64,000 nucleotides of DNA, taken from an uncultured Clostridia bacterium (GTDB taxonomy: Bacteria > Bacillota > Clostridia > UBA1381). The stretch is from contig CAKSFT010000004.1 of assembly GCA_934454145.1 (NCBI GenBank), positions 186,001 to 250,000 of the forward strand. Direction: 5' to 3'. The translations under genes and the position numbers were made by a program. The notes under the pieces are model-generated. The model saw only the letters and a list, made by a program, of their open reading frames with translations, was not told the origin of the DNA and did not search any database. Position 1 is the first letter of the stretch; each line of letters opens with the position of its first letter. Below are positions 26,923-35,152 of this stretch, one piece after another.

Positions 26923-29900
26923 TTAGTCAGCAAAGATTACGAATACGTCTGTAGCAGCACCGTCTACAACCTTAGCAAATGCGAAGTATACGTCATTTGC
27001 AGTTGCAACTGTTTCGCTGTCTACTTTTGCACCCCAAGGAATGATTTCTGAACCGTCTGCTGCATCAATTGTCTGTGATTCAGGGATTGATGTAGCCATT
27101 ATGTCAGAAGCAACGCCTGCATAAAGCTGGTTGTCTTTTCTTGACTGTGTATAGTCAAATACATAAACCTTAGTGTCAGATGTGATGGAGATATCCATTA
27201 CACCACCGTTGCTTGTGGTGAATGCAGCGTCCTTTGTACCGTCCTTCTTGATTTCAGCATCAAGATTTGTGTAAAGACCTGTGTAAGAACCTACAGAACC
27301 GTTTGCAACCTTACCAAGCTGGAAGTAACCTTCCTTCTTGTCTGTGATTACACCGTAAACAAGTGATGTTGTATAGTCGCTCTTTTCAGCATCGTCCCAA
27401 GCTCTTGTCCAGTACTTAGCGTCTGAAGGAACTATAGCGAAGCTTGAGAAGTCTGTTGACAAGCTTGCTGCTGCTGTTGTAGCATAGTCTGTTCCCAAAG
27501 AAACCTTAGAAGCCTTGAAGATGATGTCGAGAGTATCGATATCGCCCTTGCTGTTTTCCTGGAATACTACTACGTCACCCTTCTTGATGAGGTTGGTGTA
27601 GTTAGAATCTGTGATTGCAGCGCCGTCTACTGTAGCATCGTCAGCGATGAACTTTGTTACCTTTTCGCCATTGTAGTAAACTTCCAAGCCGTAGCCTTCG
27701 TCACCGGCATCGTTTGTCTTTGTCTGGAGTGCCTTGTTGACAACAGCAAATCTTGTGTCATCTGTATAAGCGCCCTGACCTTCAAGAACGATTACCAACG
27801 GATATGTTCCGTCAGAGTTCTTTGTACCAAAGCCTACTGCGATGTATTCAACACCGTCAGCAAATGTTGACTTCAATGAGCCCTTTACGAGGTCTGAATA
27901 GCTTACAGTCTTGTTAGCAGACCAATCTTTGTAGTATGTTGTAGCGTCAATGATGTTTGTAGCATCATTCATCTTTACAGTACCAATTGCGTTTGTACGA
28001 ACTTTATATTCGCTTGCACCAAGTTTTGAATAAGTAGCTTTTGTATCAGCAGGATCAATCTTGTTCAAGAAGTTGAGGCTGATAATCTTGTTTGAAGAAG
28101 AAGAAATCTTGTATTCTACTACACGGTTTTCGATAGGAGTCTTGTTGCCGTTTCCTTCTGTTCCGGCGTAGTAAACTGCCTTGTTGATGTCAGCTTCTGT
28201 CATGCCAACCTTAGAAGTATCAATTTCTATAACCTTCTGTGTACCATCCGGGAAGTAGAACTGACCAACTTTGTTGTCATAAGCGTTTGAAGAATAATAC
28301 TTGTCAATAACTGCGAGCTTAGCTGATGTAGCTTCGATATCATACTTGAATATTCTGCCGAACATATCAAGATAGATTGTGTATTCGCTGCCCATTGTCA
28401 TGCCGCTTTCCATTGAAGCATAATCCTTAACGAAAGAATACTTTTCGCCGCCGATTGTTACAACTTCGTCGTCGCCGTCCTTACCGTTAACTTTACCTGT
28501 CTGAACATCTCTTGATACATAGATGTCGAAGAAGTTTGACTTGTCAGCTGTAGTAGCTGTTACATCATAAGCAATCGAGAGGACATCGTCCTTCTTGATG
28601 TCTGTGATAGCAACTTCTGCATCATTGTAGTAGATGTGATATTCAAGGTCTTCGTTGTCTTCTTTGTCAAGTGTCAAAGTGTTGCGGTCAATGTTAACCT
28701 TATCAGAGAATGTAATCTTCTTTGATGTTACAGAGTCAACCTTTGCAGTTGCGAAGTATTCAACATAGATGAAGTCATACTTGCCGTCTGCAGAAGCGCC
28801 TGCTGCGTAAACGTCAACCAATTCGATTGTACCAACAGTGTTGTTGATAACGTATTTTTCTACGTTTGTTTTGTTAGCTGTAACTTCAACGCCGTTTACA
28901 TAAAGCTTAACGTCCTTTGAAAGTTCATACTTTGTTGAACGTGTAGAATCTTCTGAAGCGAAGAACTTAAGCGGAGCCTTGTCTTTTACAGCTGTGCCGT
29001 CGAATACGTCTGCTGCATCATATTCGTCTTCGTCAAACAAGCCAAGATCCAGAGTAGCTGTCTTGTTCTTGCCTGAAGGAACAAAGCTGATGATTGTGTA
29101 TTCGTCATCGTCGTTCTTTTGAACGATTGCATTTGCATATGTATTGATGTAGTCAGCAGCGTTTGTTTCGCCTGCGCTGATCTTTGTCAATACATAAGTA
29201 GCTTTTGTATCTACGTCAATGATATCGTCATTGTCGTATTTGTCTGACTTCTGAACTGAGAAATCAACTTCGTCAGCAGCATAAGAGCTGTCTGTCTTTG
29301 ATGTCTTTGTTACAGAACCTTCAACGAGGTATGCGTCAAACTTTTCTGTAAGAAGAGTCTTGTAATACTTTGATTCTTCTCCGTCCTGCTTTTCAATGTT
29401 CGGGACAAATGTCTTTTCTGATGAAGAATAAGTCATACCCTTTGATTGAATGATAGGAGTCTTCAATGCGTTGTAAACCAACTGTGCAACAATGCCTCTT
29501 GTTGCAGCAGCGTCACCGCTCATCGAGCAACCCTTTGTGATGCCTTCAGAATCAGCGATTGAAACATATCCTGACGGATAGCCGCCGTAGAATGTTGCAT
29601 ATTCTTCATAACCGAGGCAAGATACAATCATCTTAACGATCTGGTTGTATGTAACTTCGCCGTCCGGCTTGAAGATGCCGCCGCCCATACCGTTGATAAA
29701 CTTCTCTGTAACACCAACATTGATGAAACCTGAAGCCCAGTGATCAGCCGGTACGTCTGTAAACTGTGTTGTGCCCATTCTGCCTTCAGCAGTAGCGAGC
29801 TTGTTTACCATTGCAACTATGATTTTAGCTGCTTCTGATCTTTTGATTGTCTTATCAGGTCCGAAAGTACCGTCTTCGTAACCATTGATAATTCCCAGCG

Positions 29901-30045
29901 CTGAAAGCACATCTACTGCTTCTGCGTAGGATGCTGTACTTGCCACATCTGTGAAGCTTTTTGCAAAAGAAACTGATGCAAAAGTGCTTGCTGAAAGAGC
30001 CAAAGCAATTACAGCGGAAATTACTTTTTTGAGATTCTTTTTCAT
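26923..30045 (-). CDS. Large secreted S-layer-type protein with three SLH domains
   Basis: 1040 residues. A Sec signal peptide (KKNLKKVISAVIALALSAST, then FASVSFA) is followed by three S-layer homology modules at about residues 29-80, 95-150 and 155-200 (e.g. GYEDGTFGPDKTIKRSEAAK and FKPDGEVTYNQIVKMI). SLH domains attach proteins to a secondary cell wall polymer. The remaining 840 residues are rich in Asp, Lys, Thr, Tyr and Val and nearly lack Cys, like S-layer lattice domains. RBS GGAGG 8 bases before ATG. Tandem promoters and a hairpin leader suggest strong expression. It is probably the main S-layer protein; the exact lattice family is not recognised. Confidence 0.85.
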   Translation of the reverse strand: MKKNLKKVISAVIALALSASTFASVSFAKSFTDVASTASYAEAVDVLSALGIINGYEDGTFGPDKTIKRSEAAKIIVAMVNKLATAEGRMGTTQFTDVPADHWASGFINVGVTEKFINGMGGGIFKPDGEVTYNQIVKMIVSCLGYEEYATFYGGYPSGYVSIADSEGITKGCSMSGDAAATRGIVAQLVYNALKTPIIQSKGMTYSSSEKTFVPNIEKQDGEESKYYKTLLTEKFDAYLVEGSVTKTSKTDSSYAADEVDFSVQKSDKYDNDDIIDVDTKATYVLTKISAGETNAADYINTYANAIVQKNDDDEYTIISFVPSGKNKTATLDLGLFDEDEYDAADVFDGTAVKDKAPLKFFASEDSTRSTKYELSKDVKLYVNGVEVTANKTNVEKYVINNTVGTIELVDVYAAGASADGKYDFIYVEYFATAKVDSVTSKKITFSDKVNIDRNTLTLDKEDNEDLEYHIYYNDAEVAITDIKKDDVLSIAYDVTATTADKSNFFDIYVSRDVQTGKVNGKDGDDEVVTIGGEKYSFVKDYASMESGMTMGSEYTIYLDMFGRIFKYDIEATSAKLAVIDKYYSSNAYDNKVGQFYFPDGTQKVIEIDTSKVGMTEADINKAVYYAGTEGNGNKTPIENRVVEYKISSSSNKIISLNFLNKIDPADTKATYSKLGASEYKVRTNAIGTVKMNDATNIIDATTYYKDWSANKTVSYSDLVKGSLKSTFADGVEYIAVGFGTKNSDGTYPLVIVLEGQGAYTDDTRFAVVNKALQTKTNDAGDEGYGLEVYYNGEKVTKFIADDATVDGAAITDSNYTNLIKKGDVVVFQENSKGDIDTLDIIFKASKVSLGTDYATTAAASLSTDFSSFAIVPSDAKYWTRAWDDAEKSDYTTSLVYGVITDKKEGYFQLGKVANGSVGSYTGLYTNLDAEIKKDGTKDAAFTTSNGGVMDISITSDTKVYVFDYTQSRKDNQLYAGVASDIMATSIPESQTIDAADGSEIIPWGAKVDSETVATANDVYFAFAKVVDGAATDVFVIFAD

Positions 30046-30074
30046 ACTCTCAAATCCTCCCTTATTATTTTTTC

Positions 30075-30171
30075 AGAAAGGGTCGTGCGTATTTATCATT
30101 CGATACGCACCCTTTCTTCAAATCGTACCGAATAGATTGTTGGGCGTCAGAGACCGCTCGCCGTCCCTGAC
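30075..30171 (-). promoter_or_regulatory. Two hairpins in the leader of the SLH gene
   Basis: Hairpin 1: 30075-30117, arms AGAAAGG/CCTTTCT and GTGCGTAT/ATACGCAC with a 3-base bulge. Hairpin 2: 30146-30171, arms GTCAG/CTGAC plus an imperfect extension, lying at the very 5' end of the transcript predicted from the near promoter. Such 5' structures are known to stabilise abundant S-layer mRNAs in other bacteria; here that is inference. Confidence 0.6.
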
Positions 30172-30180
30172 TATGCATTG

Positions 30181-30209
30181 ATTATATCACGGGTTTAGAT
30201 AATAGTCAA
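30181..30209 (-). promoter_or_regulatory. Sigma-A promoter P1 of the SLH gene
   Basis: On the - strand, TTGACT (30204-30209) and TATAAT (30181-30186) are 17 bases apart. Predicted start near 30174, giving a leader of about 130 bases. Confidence 0.85.
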
Positions 30210-30373
30210 TGCTATTTTTTCAGTTGTAATACAACTGTAAAATTGCGGACAAACTAAAACATTGCTGTAATTTTTCTTTAAAAATAGTAAAATCACAATA
30301 ACATTTCGGCATATATTCCGCAATAAATCATTACCCGCGGCGGAGTTCACCGACAAGTAACCATTGTCTTTAA

Positions 30374-30402
30374 TTTTACTATTTTTTAATTTACATGTCA
30401 AT
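30374..30402 (-). promoter_or_regulatory. Sigma-A promoter P2 upstream of the SLH gene
   Basis: On the - strand, TTGACA (30397-30402) and TAAAAT (30374-30379) are 17 bases apart. No credible gene lies between P2 and P1, so P2 most likely gives a longer SLH transcript. The rest of 30187-30493 shows no other feature I can support. Confidence 0.65.
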
Positions 30403-30493
30403 AGATTTTGCAAAAATTGTACGGTTTTATGGGAATCTTTTAATATTTTCCGCACGCTTTGGGCAATTTTCATCAAACACCGCATTGCTAAGC

Positions 30494-31753
30494 CTATTTT
30501 ATGGGTATATATCCTGTTTTTTCCACAAGGCTCATGCCCTGGGGCGAAGTTATCCACGAAAGCATCTTTTTCGTATTTTCCGACGCGTTGCTCCTTGTCA
30601 CGGCATAAAATTCCGAGGTCAGCGGATATGTCCCGTTTTCGATATTTTCAAGTGTCGGCGGCACTCCGTCCACGCTCAGCAGTTTTATTCTGCCGTTTTT
30701 AATCATCTCTGTGGAATAAAAACGGAAGGAATAGCCGATTGCATTTTTATAATTTTTGTAATCCGCTGTGCGGCTGATAATCCCCGCCATGCCGTCCACA
30801 ACGTCCTCCATCGGCGGCTCTGCAAGCGGAACACCGCCCATCAGGCGGACAAGTGCGCTTTGGCTGCCGCTGCCCTCGTCGCGCTGGAAGGCGCGGATTT
30901 TGCCCATATTCCCGGCGCCAAGCTCCTTCCAGTCGGTAATTTTGCCGGAATAAACCCCGCGGATTTGTTCTGTCGTAATGTTGTCAAGCGGGTTTTTGCT
31001 GTTTACAAAAAACACAAACGCCTCCTTGCCGATTGGGGTATAACAAAGCTCTGCTCCGCATTCCTCTGCCTCCTTTTTCTGCTGTTCCGACGGCGCGGCG
31101 ACAAAAATGATGTCCGCGTCGCCATGGGTGATTCTGTCATATGCACCGCCTGTCTTTGTGCACAAAAGTATATTATTCGCAAAAAGATGTTCTCCGTCAA
31201 TCGCCTCTTTGGGGTAAACCGCCTTTGCAAAAGCGGAATATACCGGCCAAAGCGCGGTTGCCCCGTCAAGATACGGCAGATTGTCCGAGAGCCTGAGCGA
31301 AGGTTCCGTATCAAGCTCTGCTACAACCGAGCCTTCGCCGTAAGGGCGGTATGGGTCAATCACATTTGTTTCCGCCACGGTGGGGATTGAATTTGTGTAC
31401 GCATCATACAGGGCAATGCCGCCGCCCGACACGGCGCAAAGCGCCAGCGCCGAAAACAGGACAAAGGACACGATACGGTTTTTGAGCGCTCCCCACAGTG
31501 CGCAACAGCATATGGCTGTCAGGATAACAAGCGCCAAAACCGTTATCAGCGCATAAATACCGCCGCGCACGCCCCCGGCAAGCAGCACATACAACGCGCC
31601 AGACGGAATCCCCGGCAAAACAAATGAGCCAATCGCCGCGGTGAGCATGATTTTGCCGACAATCACCGCGCGCCGCCAAGCCAAAAGCGCCGTGCCTGCC
31701 ACAAGCAGAAAAATCAGCCACACAGCCCAAGCATAAACAACCATCACATGCAT
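30494..31753 (-). CDS. Membrane-anchored PstS-like substrate-binding protein
   Basis: 419 residues, RBS GGAGG before ATG 31753. The first about 115 residues form four hydrophobic helices; the rest is a type-2 periplasmic-binding-protein domain resembling phosphate-binding PstS: LFANNILLCTKTGGAYDRI, DIIFVAAPSEQQK, VYSGKITDWKELG, and RAFQRDEGSGSQSALVRLMG, where the Asp-Glu-Gly-Ser-Gly-Ser stretch matches the phosphate-binding loop. Normal PstS is a lipoprotein encoded with pstCAB; no transporter genes are next to it. It may be a sensor or scavenger; ligand unproven. Confidence 0.75.
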   Translation of the reverse strand: MHVMVVYAWAVWLIFLLVAGTALLAWRRAVIVGKIMLTAAIGSFVLPGIPSGALYVLLAGGVRGGIYALITVLALVILTAICCCALWGALKNRIVSFVLFSALALCAVSGGGIALYDAYTNSIPTVAETNVIDPYRPYGEGSVVAELDTEPSLRLSDNLPYLDGATALWPVYSAFAKAVYPKEAIDGEHLFANNILLCTKTGGAYDRITHGDADIIFVAAPSEQQKKEAEECGAELCYTPIGKEAFVFFVNSKNPLDNITTEQIRGVYSGKITDWKELGAGNMGKIRAFQRDEGSGSQSALVRLMGGVPLAEPPMEDVVDGMAGIISRTADYKNYKNAIGYSFRFYSTEMIKNGRIKLLSVDGVPPTLENIENGTYPLTSEFYAVTRSNASENTKKMLSWITSPQGMSLVEKTGYIPIK

Positions 31754-31789
31754 AAAAACACCTCCAAAAATAATTGTACATTATATAAT

Positions 31790-31842
31790 AGGTAATTGTA
31801 AAACCGGCGGATAATTGTAAATTTTACATTTTACAATTACCT
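31790..31842. repeat. Short derivative of the AGGTAATTG terminal-inverted-repeat element (copy 3)
   Basis: 53 bp beginning AGGTAATTGTAAAA and ending TTTTACAATTACCT, the same termini as the longer copies at 32771 and 39731 but with most of the interior missing. Flanks CATTATATAA and CATTAATATAA look like an imperfect target-site duplication. Confidence 0.6.
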
Positions 31843-31863
31843 GCATTAATATAAGGAAAGAAA

Positions 31864-32742
31864 TCAGATTTCTATTTCACAATATCCGTCTTTTGTGACA
31901 TAGTGCTTCTTTGCGCCCAGTATATCCATCCATTTCCTCGTCAGCGCCACGCCGTACATTCTGCCGCGCCCTTTTTTTATCATATCTTCCCTGTCGGCAA
32001 GATATCCGGGAATCACGGGCTCTTTGTAAAGCCATTCCGGCGCGGGCCAGAGGCAGATTTCGGGCGCGATTTCCGCATACACCTCCATAGAACAATTCAT
32101 GTGTCCGTGGTGTGCCATCTGCACAATGTCGGATTTAAGCTTTTCGCGCGCGTCATTGAAAAGGATATCCCCCGAGTCGGGGCCGAGGTCGCCCAAAAAC
32201 AGCGCCGTCCGTTTTTCACCCGTTACCTTAAACACAAGCGAGCAATCGTTCATCAGATTGTTTAAAAGGAGCTCCAGGTATTCCTCGCGGTATGTATAAA
32301 GGAACTCTATCTTCAGCCCGTCTATGTCAAGCACATCTCCGCGCTGCGGCGTGTGCACCTTGTGGCTGAACTTCGGCAGAAGTCGGTTAAACTCCGGCAG
32401 ACAATCGTCCAATTCTTCCACCAGATAATTATAGTCCACAACATCTTTTCTTTCTATAAGATTATAGGGCGGAAAATTAAAATATATTTTTTCTATGTCA
32501 AAATCGGCACAGCCGTTTTTGTCCATTTCGCTCATAAACCCCGAGATATGGTCGCTGTGGGCGTGGGTCAGAATCCATGCGCGGATTTTTCTTTTGCCGA
32601 CGCACTTTTTAAGCAAATCCATATTTTCCGGTCTGCCCCCGTCAATCACAATTGCACCATCGTTTTTTGTCAGAATCACATATGACATCATAAATTCCTG
32701 TGCCTCTGTTTCGTTCAGCTGGCACAATACTGCTTTGTTCAC
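31864..32742 (-). CDS. Metallo-beta-lactamase fold hydrolase (ComEC C-terminal-like)
   Basis: 292 residues from GTG 32742 with AAAGGAGAG 7 bases upstream. The metal-binding motif is His60-Ala-His62-Ser-Asp64-His65; later ligands lie in TALFLGDLGPDSG and VQMAHHGHMNC. The pattern with AHHG resembles the stand-alone hydrolases related to the C-terminal domain of ComEC, several of which act on nucleic acids or phosphodiesters. No signal peptide, so cytoplasmic. Substrate unknown. Its probable promoter at 32963-32991 is separated from the gene by a mobile-element-like repeat. Confidence 0.75.
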   Translation of the reverse strand: MNKAVLCQLNETEAQEFMMSYVILTKNDGAIVIDGGRPENMDLLKKCVGKRKIRAWILTHAHSDHISGFMSEMDKNGCADFDIEKIYFNFPPYNLIERKDVVDYNYLVEELDDCLPEFNRLLPKFSHKVHTPQRGDVLDIDGLKIEFLYTYREEYLELLLNNLMNDCSLVFKVTGEKRTALFLGDLGPDSGDILFNDAREKLKSDIVQMAHHGHMNCSMEVYAEIAPEICLWPAPEWLYKEPVIPGYLADREDMIKKGRGRMYGVALTRKWMDILGAKKHYVTKDGYCEIEI

Positions 32743-32770
32743 AAAAATCTCTCTCCTTTGAAATATATTT

Positions 32771-32947
32771 GTTTAGGTAATTGTAAAATGCAAATTTTGC
32801 AATTACCCTCCATTTTTACGCAGGGTATCGGGGGTGCCAACCCCTGATTGGTAATTAAAAATGACGACATGCGCGTCATTTTTGGCAGAAATAAAAAGTT
32901 TCAACAGCATTTTAATTGTAAAACATCAGTTTTACAATTATCTAAAC
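32771..32947. mobile_element. MITE-like element, copy 1
   Basis: 177 bp bounded by 18 bp inverted repeats, GTTTAGGTAATTGTAAAA and TTTTACAATTATCTAAAC (one mismatch). The same 6-7 bases, ATATTT(G), flank both ends (32765-32770 and 32948-32953), consistent with a target-site duplication. Interior features: a GGGG/CCCC hairpin and a perfect 10 bp stem AAAAATGACG / CGTCATTTTT. No coding capacity. A second copy in the opposite orientation is at 39731-39950, so movement by a transposase in trans is plausible. Confidence 0.75.
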
Positions 32948-32962
32948 ATATTTGTTACCCGG

Positions 32963-32991
32963 ATTATAACATTAATGTTATATGTTGTCAA
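32963..32991 (-). promoter_or_regulatory. Sigma-A promoter of the metallo-hydrolase gene
   Basis: On the - strand, TTGACA (32986-32991), 17-base spacer, TATAAT (32963-32968). The transcript would run through the MITE-like element before reaching the gene start at 32742. Confidence 0.8.
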
Positions 32992-33012
32992 TCAAAAATG
33001 GGTTTATGGATA

Positions 33013-33056
33013 AAAAAAGAACTGCATCAAAATAATTTTGATGCAGTTCTTTTATT
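33013..33056 (-). terminator. Terminator of the LRR-SLH gene
   Basis: Perfect stem AGAACTGCATCAAAA / TTTTGATGCAGTTCT around TAA-type loop bases (33019-33050), with T-rich run on the - strand side. It lies 10 bases after the stop at 33066. Confidence 0.88.
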
Positions 33057-33065
33057 CAAAAAATA

Positions 33066-34667
33066 TTATTCATAATCCGAAATCAATTCTATATTGTTGT
33101 TTTTCCTGCTTATCGGCGTCCGGTCGTACAGTCGGAAAAACGTTACAACCGCCTGTTCCACACTATATTTTTCCAACGGGGCAAAAACATCAACTGCGAC
33201 CCCCTGCATCACGCCAAGGACATTCGCGGCATAAACATCTTTCTTTGCCCACTCTGCAATTTTATCGTCATCAGAAAACCTAAAGCCACCGTCATTTTTT
33301 ACAGACACGCTGTAATTTTTATAAATCCGCATCAGCATCGCCGCAGCTTCCTGTCTTGTTATTTCTCCCTCCGGGTTGAATTTTGTTTCACTGACGCCGT
33401 TCACGATACCAAAGTTATAGGCATAATTGACAATGATACTTTCTTCTCCGGAATCATCCAAATCTGCAAAGGGTTTTTCAAGCATCAAATTGTCTATGTC
33501 TTGCTTATCTTCATATTTCCACACCTTGCCCGTGTTTTTATTTATAAAATCATTTCCGTTTCTGTCCCTCTTTTTGCCACAATATGCCGATACAAAATCA
33601 TTTATAAAAATATCCGGACCCAAAACCTCCGGCTGATACCCGTATTGCATCAACAAAAAATACATAGCCATCTGAGTAAACTCTTGTCTTGTTATATTTT
33701 TTTTATAATTTCCCCGCACACTAGCCGGGACAAACCCCAGTTCTTCCGCTTTTTCAACCTCATCTTTCGCCCACGGCGAAACAAAAACGTCCGCAGCGTT
33801 TTCATTCTCCATATCCCAAATCGGCACAAATTTCAGTCCATTTTCAACTGCAAATTTTTCTGTGTTTGAACCCTTTTTTCCATAAATACCGATATCTCTC
33901 TTGGTTGTATAATTCCTGGCATTCACCATTTTTGCCCTCGGTTGGCATTCATAAAAATTATATTTAAATATCCCCGAATAATCAAAATCCCCTATGTCAC
34001 CTTCAAAAACAACCGCTTTGAGAGCCGGACAATCCGCAACAAAAATCTGTGGATTGTCCGGAGTACATTTGAGCACAATTTTCTCCAGCCTGTCACAATA
34101 TTCTATTGCCGGCGCGGTTGCGTCACGCGACAATATCTTTACAGTTGACGGAACAACCACCTCACGCAGGTTTTCGCAGTGCGAAACCGCTCCGGAGTAA
34201 ATCGTTTCAAGCCCTTCATTTAATTCAATCTGCCGCAAACCGCTGCAATAAGAAAAAGCTCCGTCCCCTATTATTTTCAGACTTGCAGGGCACTTGATTT
34301 TGCTTAAGTTCTTACAAAACGAAAATGCGCTGCTGCCGATTTCCTCCACTGTTTCGGCAAAGGTCACGGATTCTAGGTTATTACAGTCAGAAAAAGCACC
34401 ATTATCAATCTCTTTTATACCCTTTTCAATAATCAAATTTTTTATATCACTTAAAGAAAATGCATGATACCCTATTTTTTTCACTTCATATCCGTCTATG
34501 ACCGAAGGAATGACCAAATCGTCGCAGCTTTGCCCCTCTGCAAAACCTGTTATCTGTGCATAACCGTCTTTCACTTCATACCGGAAAAGACCATTGTCCG
34601 ACTCTTCCGCACTTGCAAAAAACGGACAGCATAAACATATGATTAAAAATGCAATTGTTTTCCTCAT
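33066..34667 (-). CDS. Secreted BspA-like leucine-rich repeat protein with C-terminal SLH domains
   Basis: 533 residues from ATG 34667 (GGGGGAG 10 bases upstream; a longer frame from 34703 adds 12 residues before the signal peptide). Signal peptide KTIAFLIICLCCPFFASA. Residues about 45-235 are BspA/LRR_5 repeats (e.g. IKEIDNGAFSDCNNLESVTF, IGSSAFSFCKNLSKI). The C-terminal 220 residues carry about three SLH modules (ADVFVSPWAKDEVEKAEELG; FNPEGEITRQEAAAMLMRIY; VFAPLEKYSVEQAVVTFFRL). Likely a wall-attached adhesin-type protein displayed by the same anchoring polymer as the S-layer protein. Confidence 0.85.
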   Translation of the reverse strand: MRKTIAFLIICLCCPFFASAEESDNGLFRYEVKDGYAQITGFAEGQSCDDLVIPSVIDGYEVKKIGYHAFSLSDIKNLIIEKGIKEIDNGAFSDCNNLESVTFAETVEEIGSSAFSFCKNLSKIKCPASLKIIGDGAFSYCSGLRQIELNEGLETIYSGAVSHCENLREVVVPSTVKILSRDATAPAIEYCDRLEKIVLKCTPDNPQIFVADCPALKAVVFEGDIGDFDYSGIFKYNFYECQPRAKMVNARNYTTKRDIGIYGKKGSNTEKFAVENGLKFVPIWDMENENAADVFVSPWAKDEVEKAEELGFVPASVRGNYKKNITRQEFTQMAMYFLLMQYGYQPEVLGPDIFINDFVSAYCGKKRDRNGNDFINKNTGKVWKYEDKQDIDNLMLEKPFADLDDSGEESIIVNYAYNFGIVNGVSETKFNPEGEITRQEAAAMLMRIYKNYSVSVKNDGGFRFSDDDKIAEWAKKDVYAANVLGVMQGVAVDVFAPLEKYSVEQAVVTFFRLYDRTPISRKNNNIELISDYE

Positions 34668-34724
34668 AAATAATTTTCTCCCCCTTAAATCTTCCAACTG
34701 CAAAAAAGAGATGAAATTTATTAC

Positions 34725-35152
34725 TTATAATACATAAAAAAACAAACAACTTGCCTTTTTTTAATATGCCGAAATATATCCCCATACGCTAAATATTGGA
34801 ATAGGGGTGAGATGCGACACTTTCTTTAAACCCCATAATTTGCAAAAAAACAAACAACTTGCCTTTTTATATATGCCGACATATATCCCCATACGCTAAA
34901 TATTGAAATAGGGAAGAGATGCGACGCTTTCTTTAAACCCCATAATTTGCAAAAAAAACAAACAACTTGCCTTTTTATATATGCCGACATATATCCCCAT
35001 ACGCTAAATATTGAATAGGGAGGAGATGCGACGCTTTCTTTAGCCCACATAATACACAAAAGAAGCAAGCAGATTGCCTTTATGAAATACGACGGCGTAT
35101 ATCCATACGCCAAGTATTGAATAATGGCGAGATGCGACGCTTATTTTGCGTA
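34725..35152. repeat. Tandem repeat array A (four units, about 107-108 bp)
   Basis: Four head-to-tail units; the anchor TTGCC recurs at about 34751, 34859, 34967 and 35074, i.e. every 107-108 bases. Units 1-3 closely match each other. Unit 4, touching the citrate synthase stop codon, is instead nearly identical to the last unit of array B (40380-40483). Each unit ends with a version of GAGATGCGACGCTT and contains a small palindrome (ATATATGCCGACATATAT in units 2-3). This is also the whole content of the 485 bases between the LRR-SLH gene and the citrate synthase gene. Confidence 0.85.

Noticed and set aside
27000..30045. Frameshift or recent transfer of the SLH gene because its codon usage differs from its neighbours
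   Set aside because: The frame is intact for 1040 codons; the different codon preference is what one expects for a very highly expressed gene.
30195..30557. 120-codon - strand open frame upstream of the SLH gene
   Set aside because: It overlaps the end of the PstS-like gene, spans both SLH promoters and has no start site signal; P2 is better explained as a second SLH promoter.
30395..31390. Long + strand open frame (331 codons) opposite the PstS-like gene
   Set aside because: It is antisense to a clear conserved gene, lacks a ribosome site and is rich in Cys, His and Arg, as mirror frames usually are.
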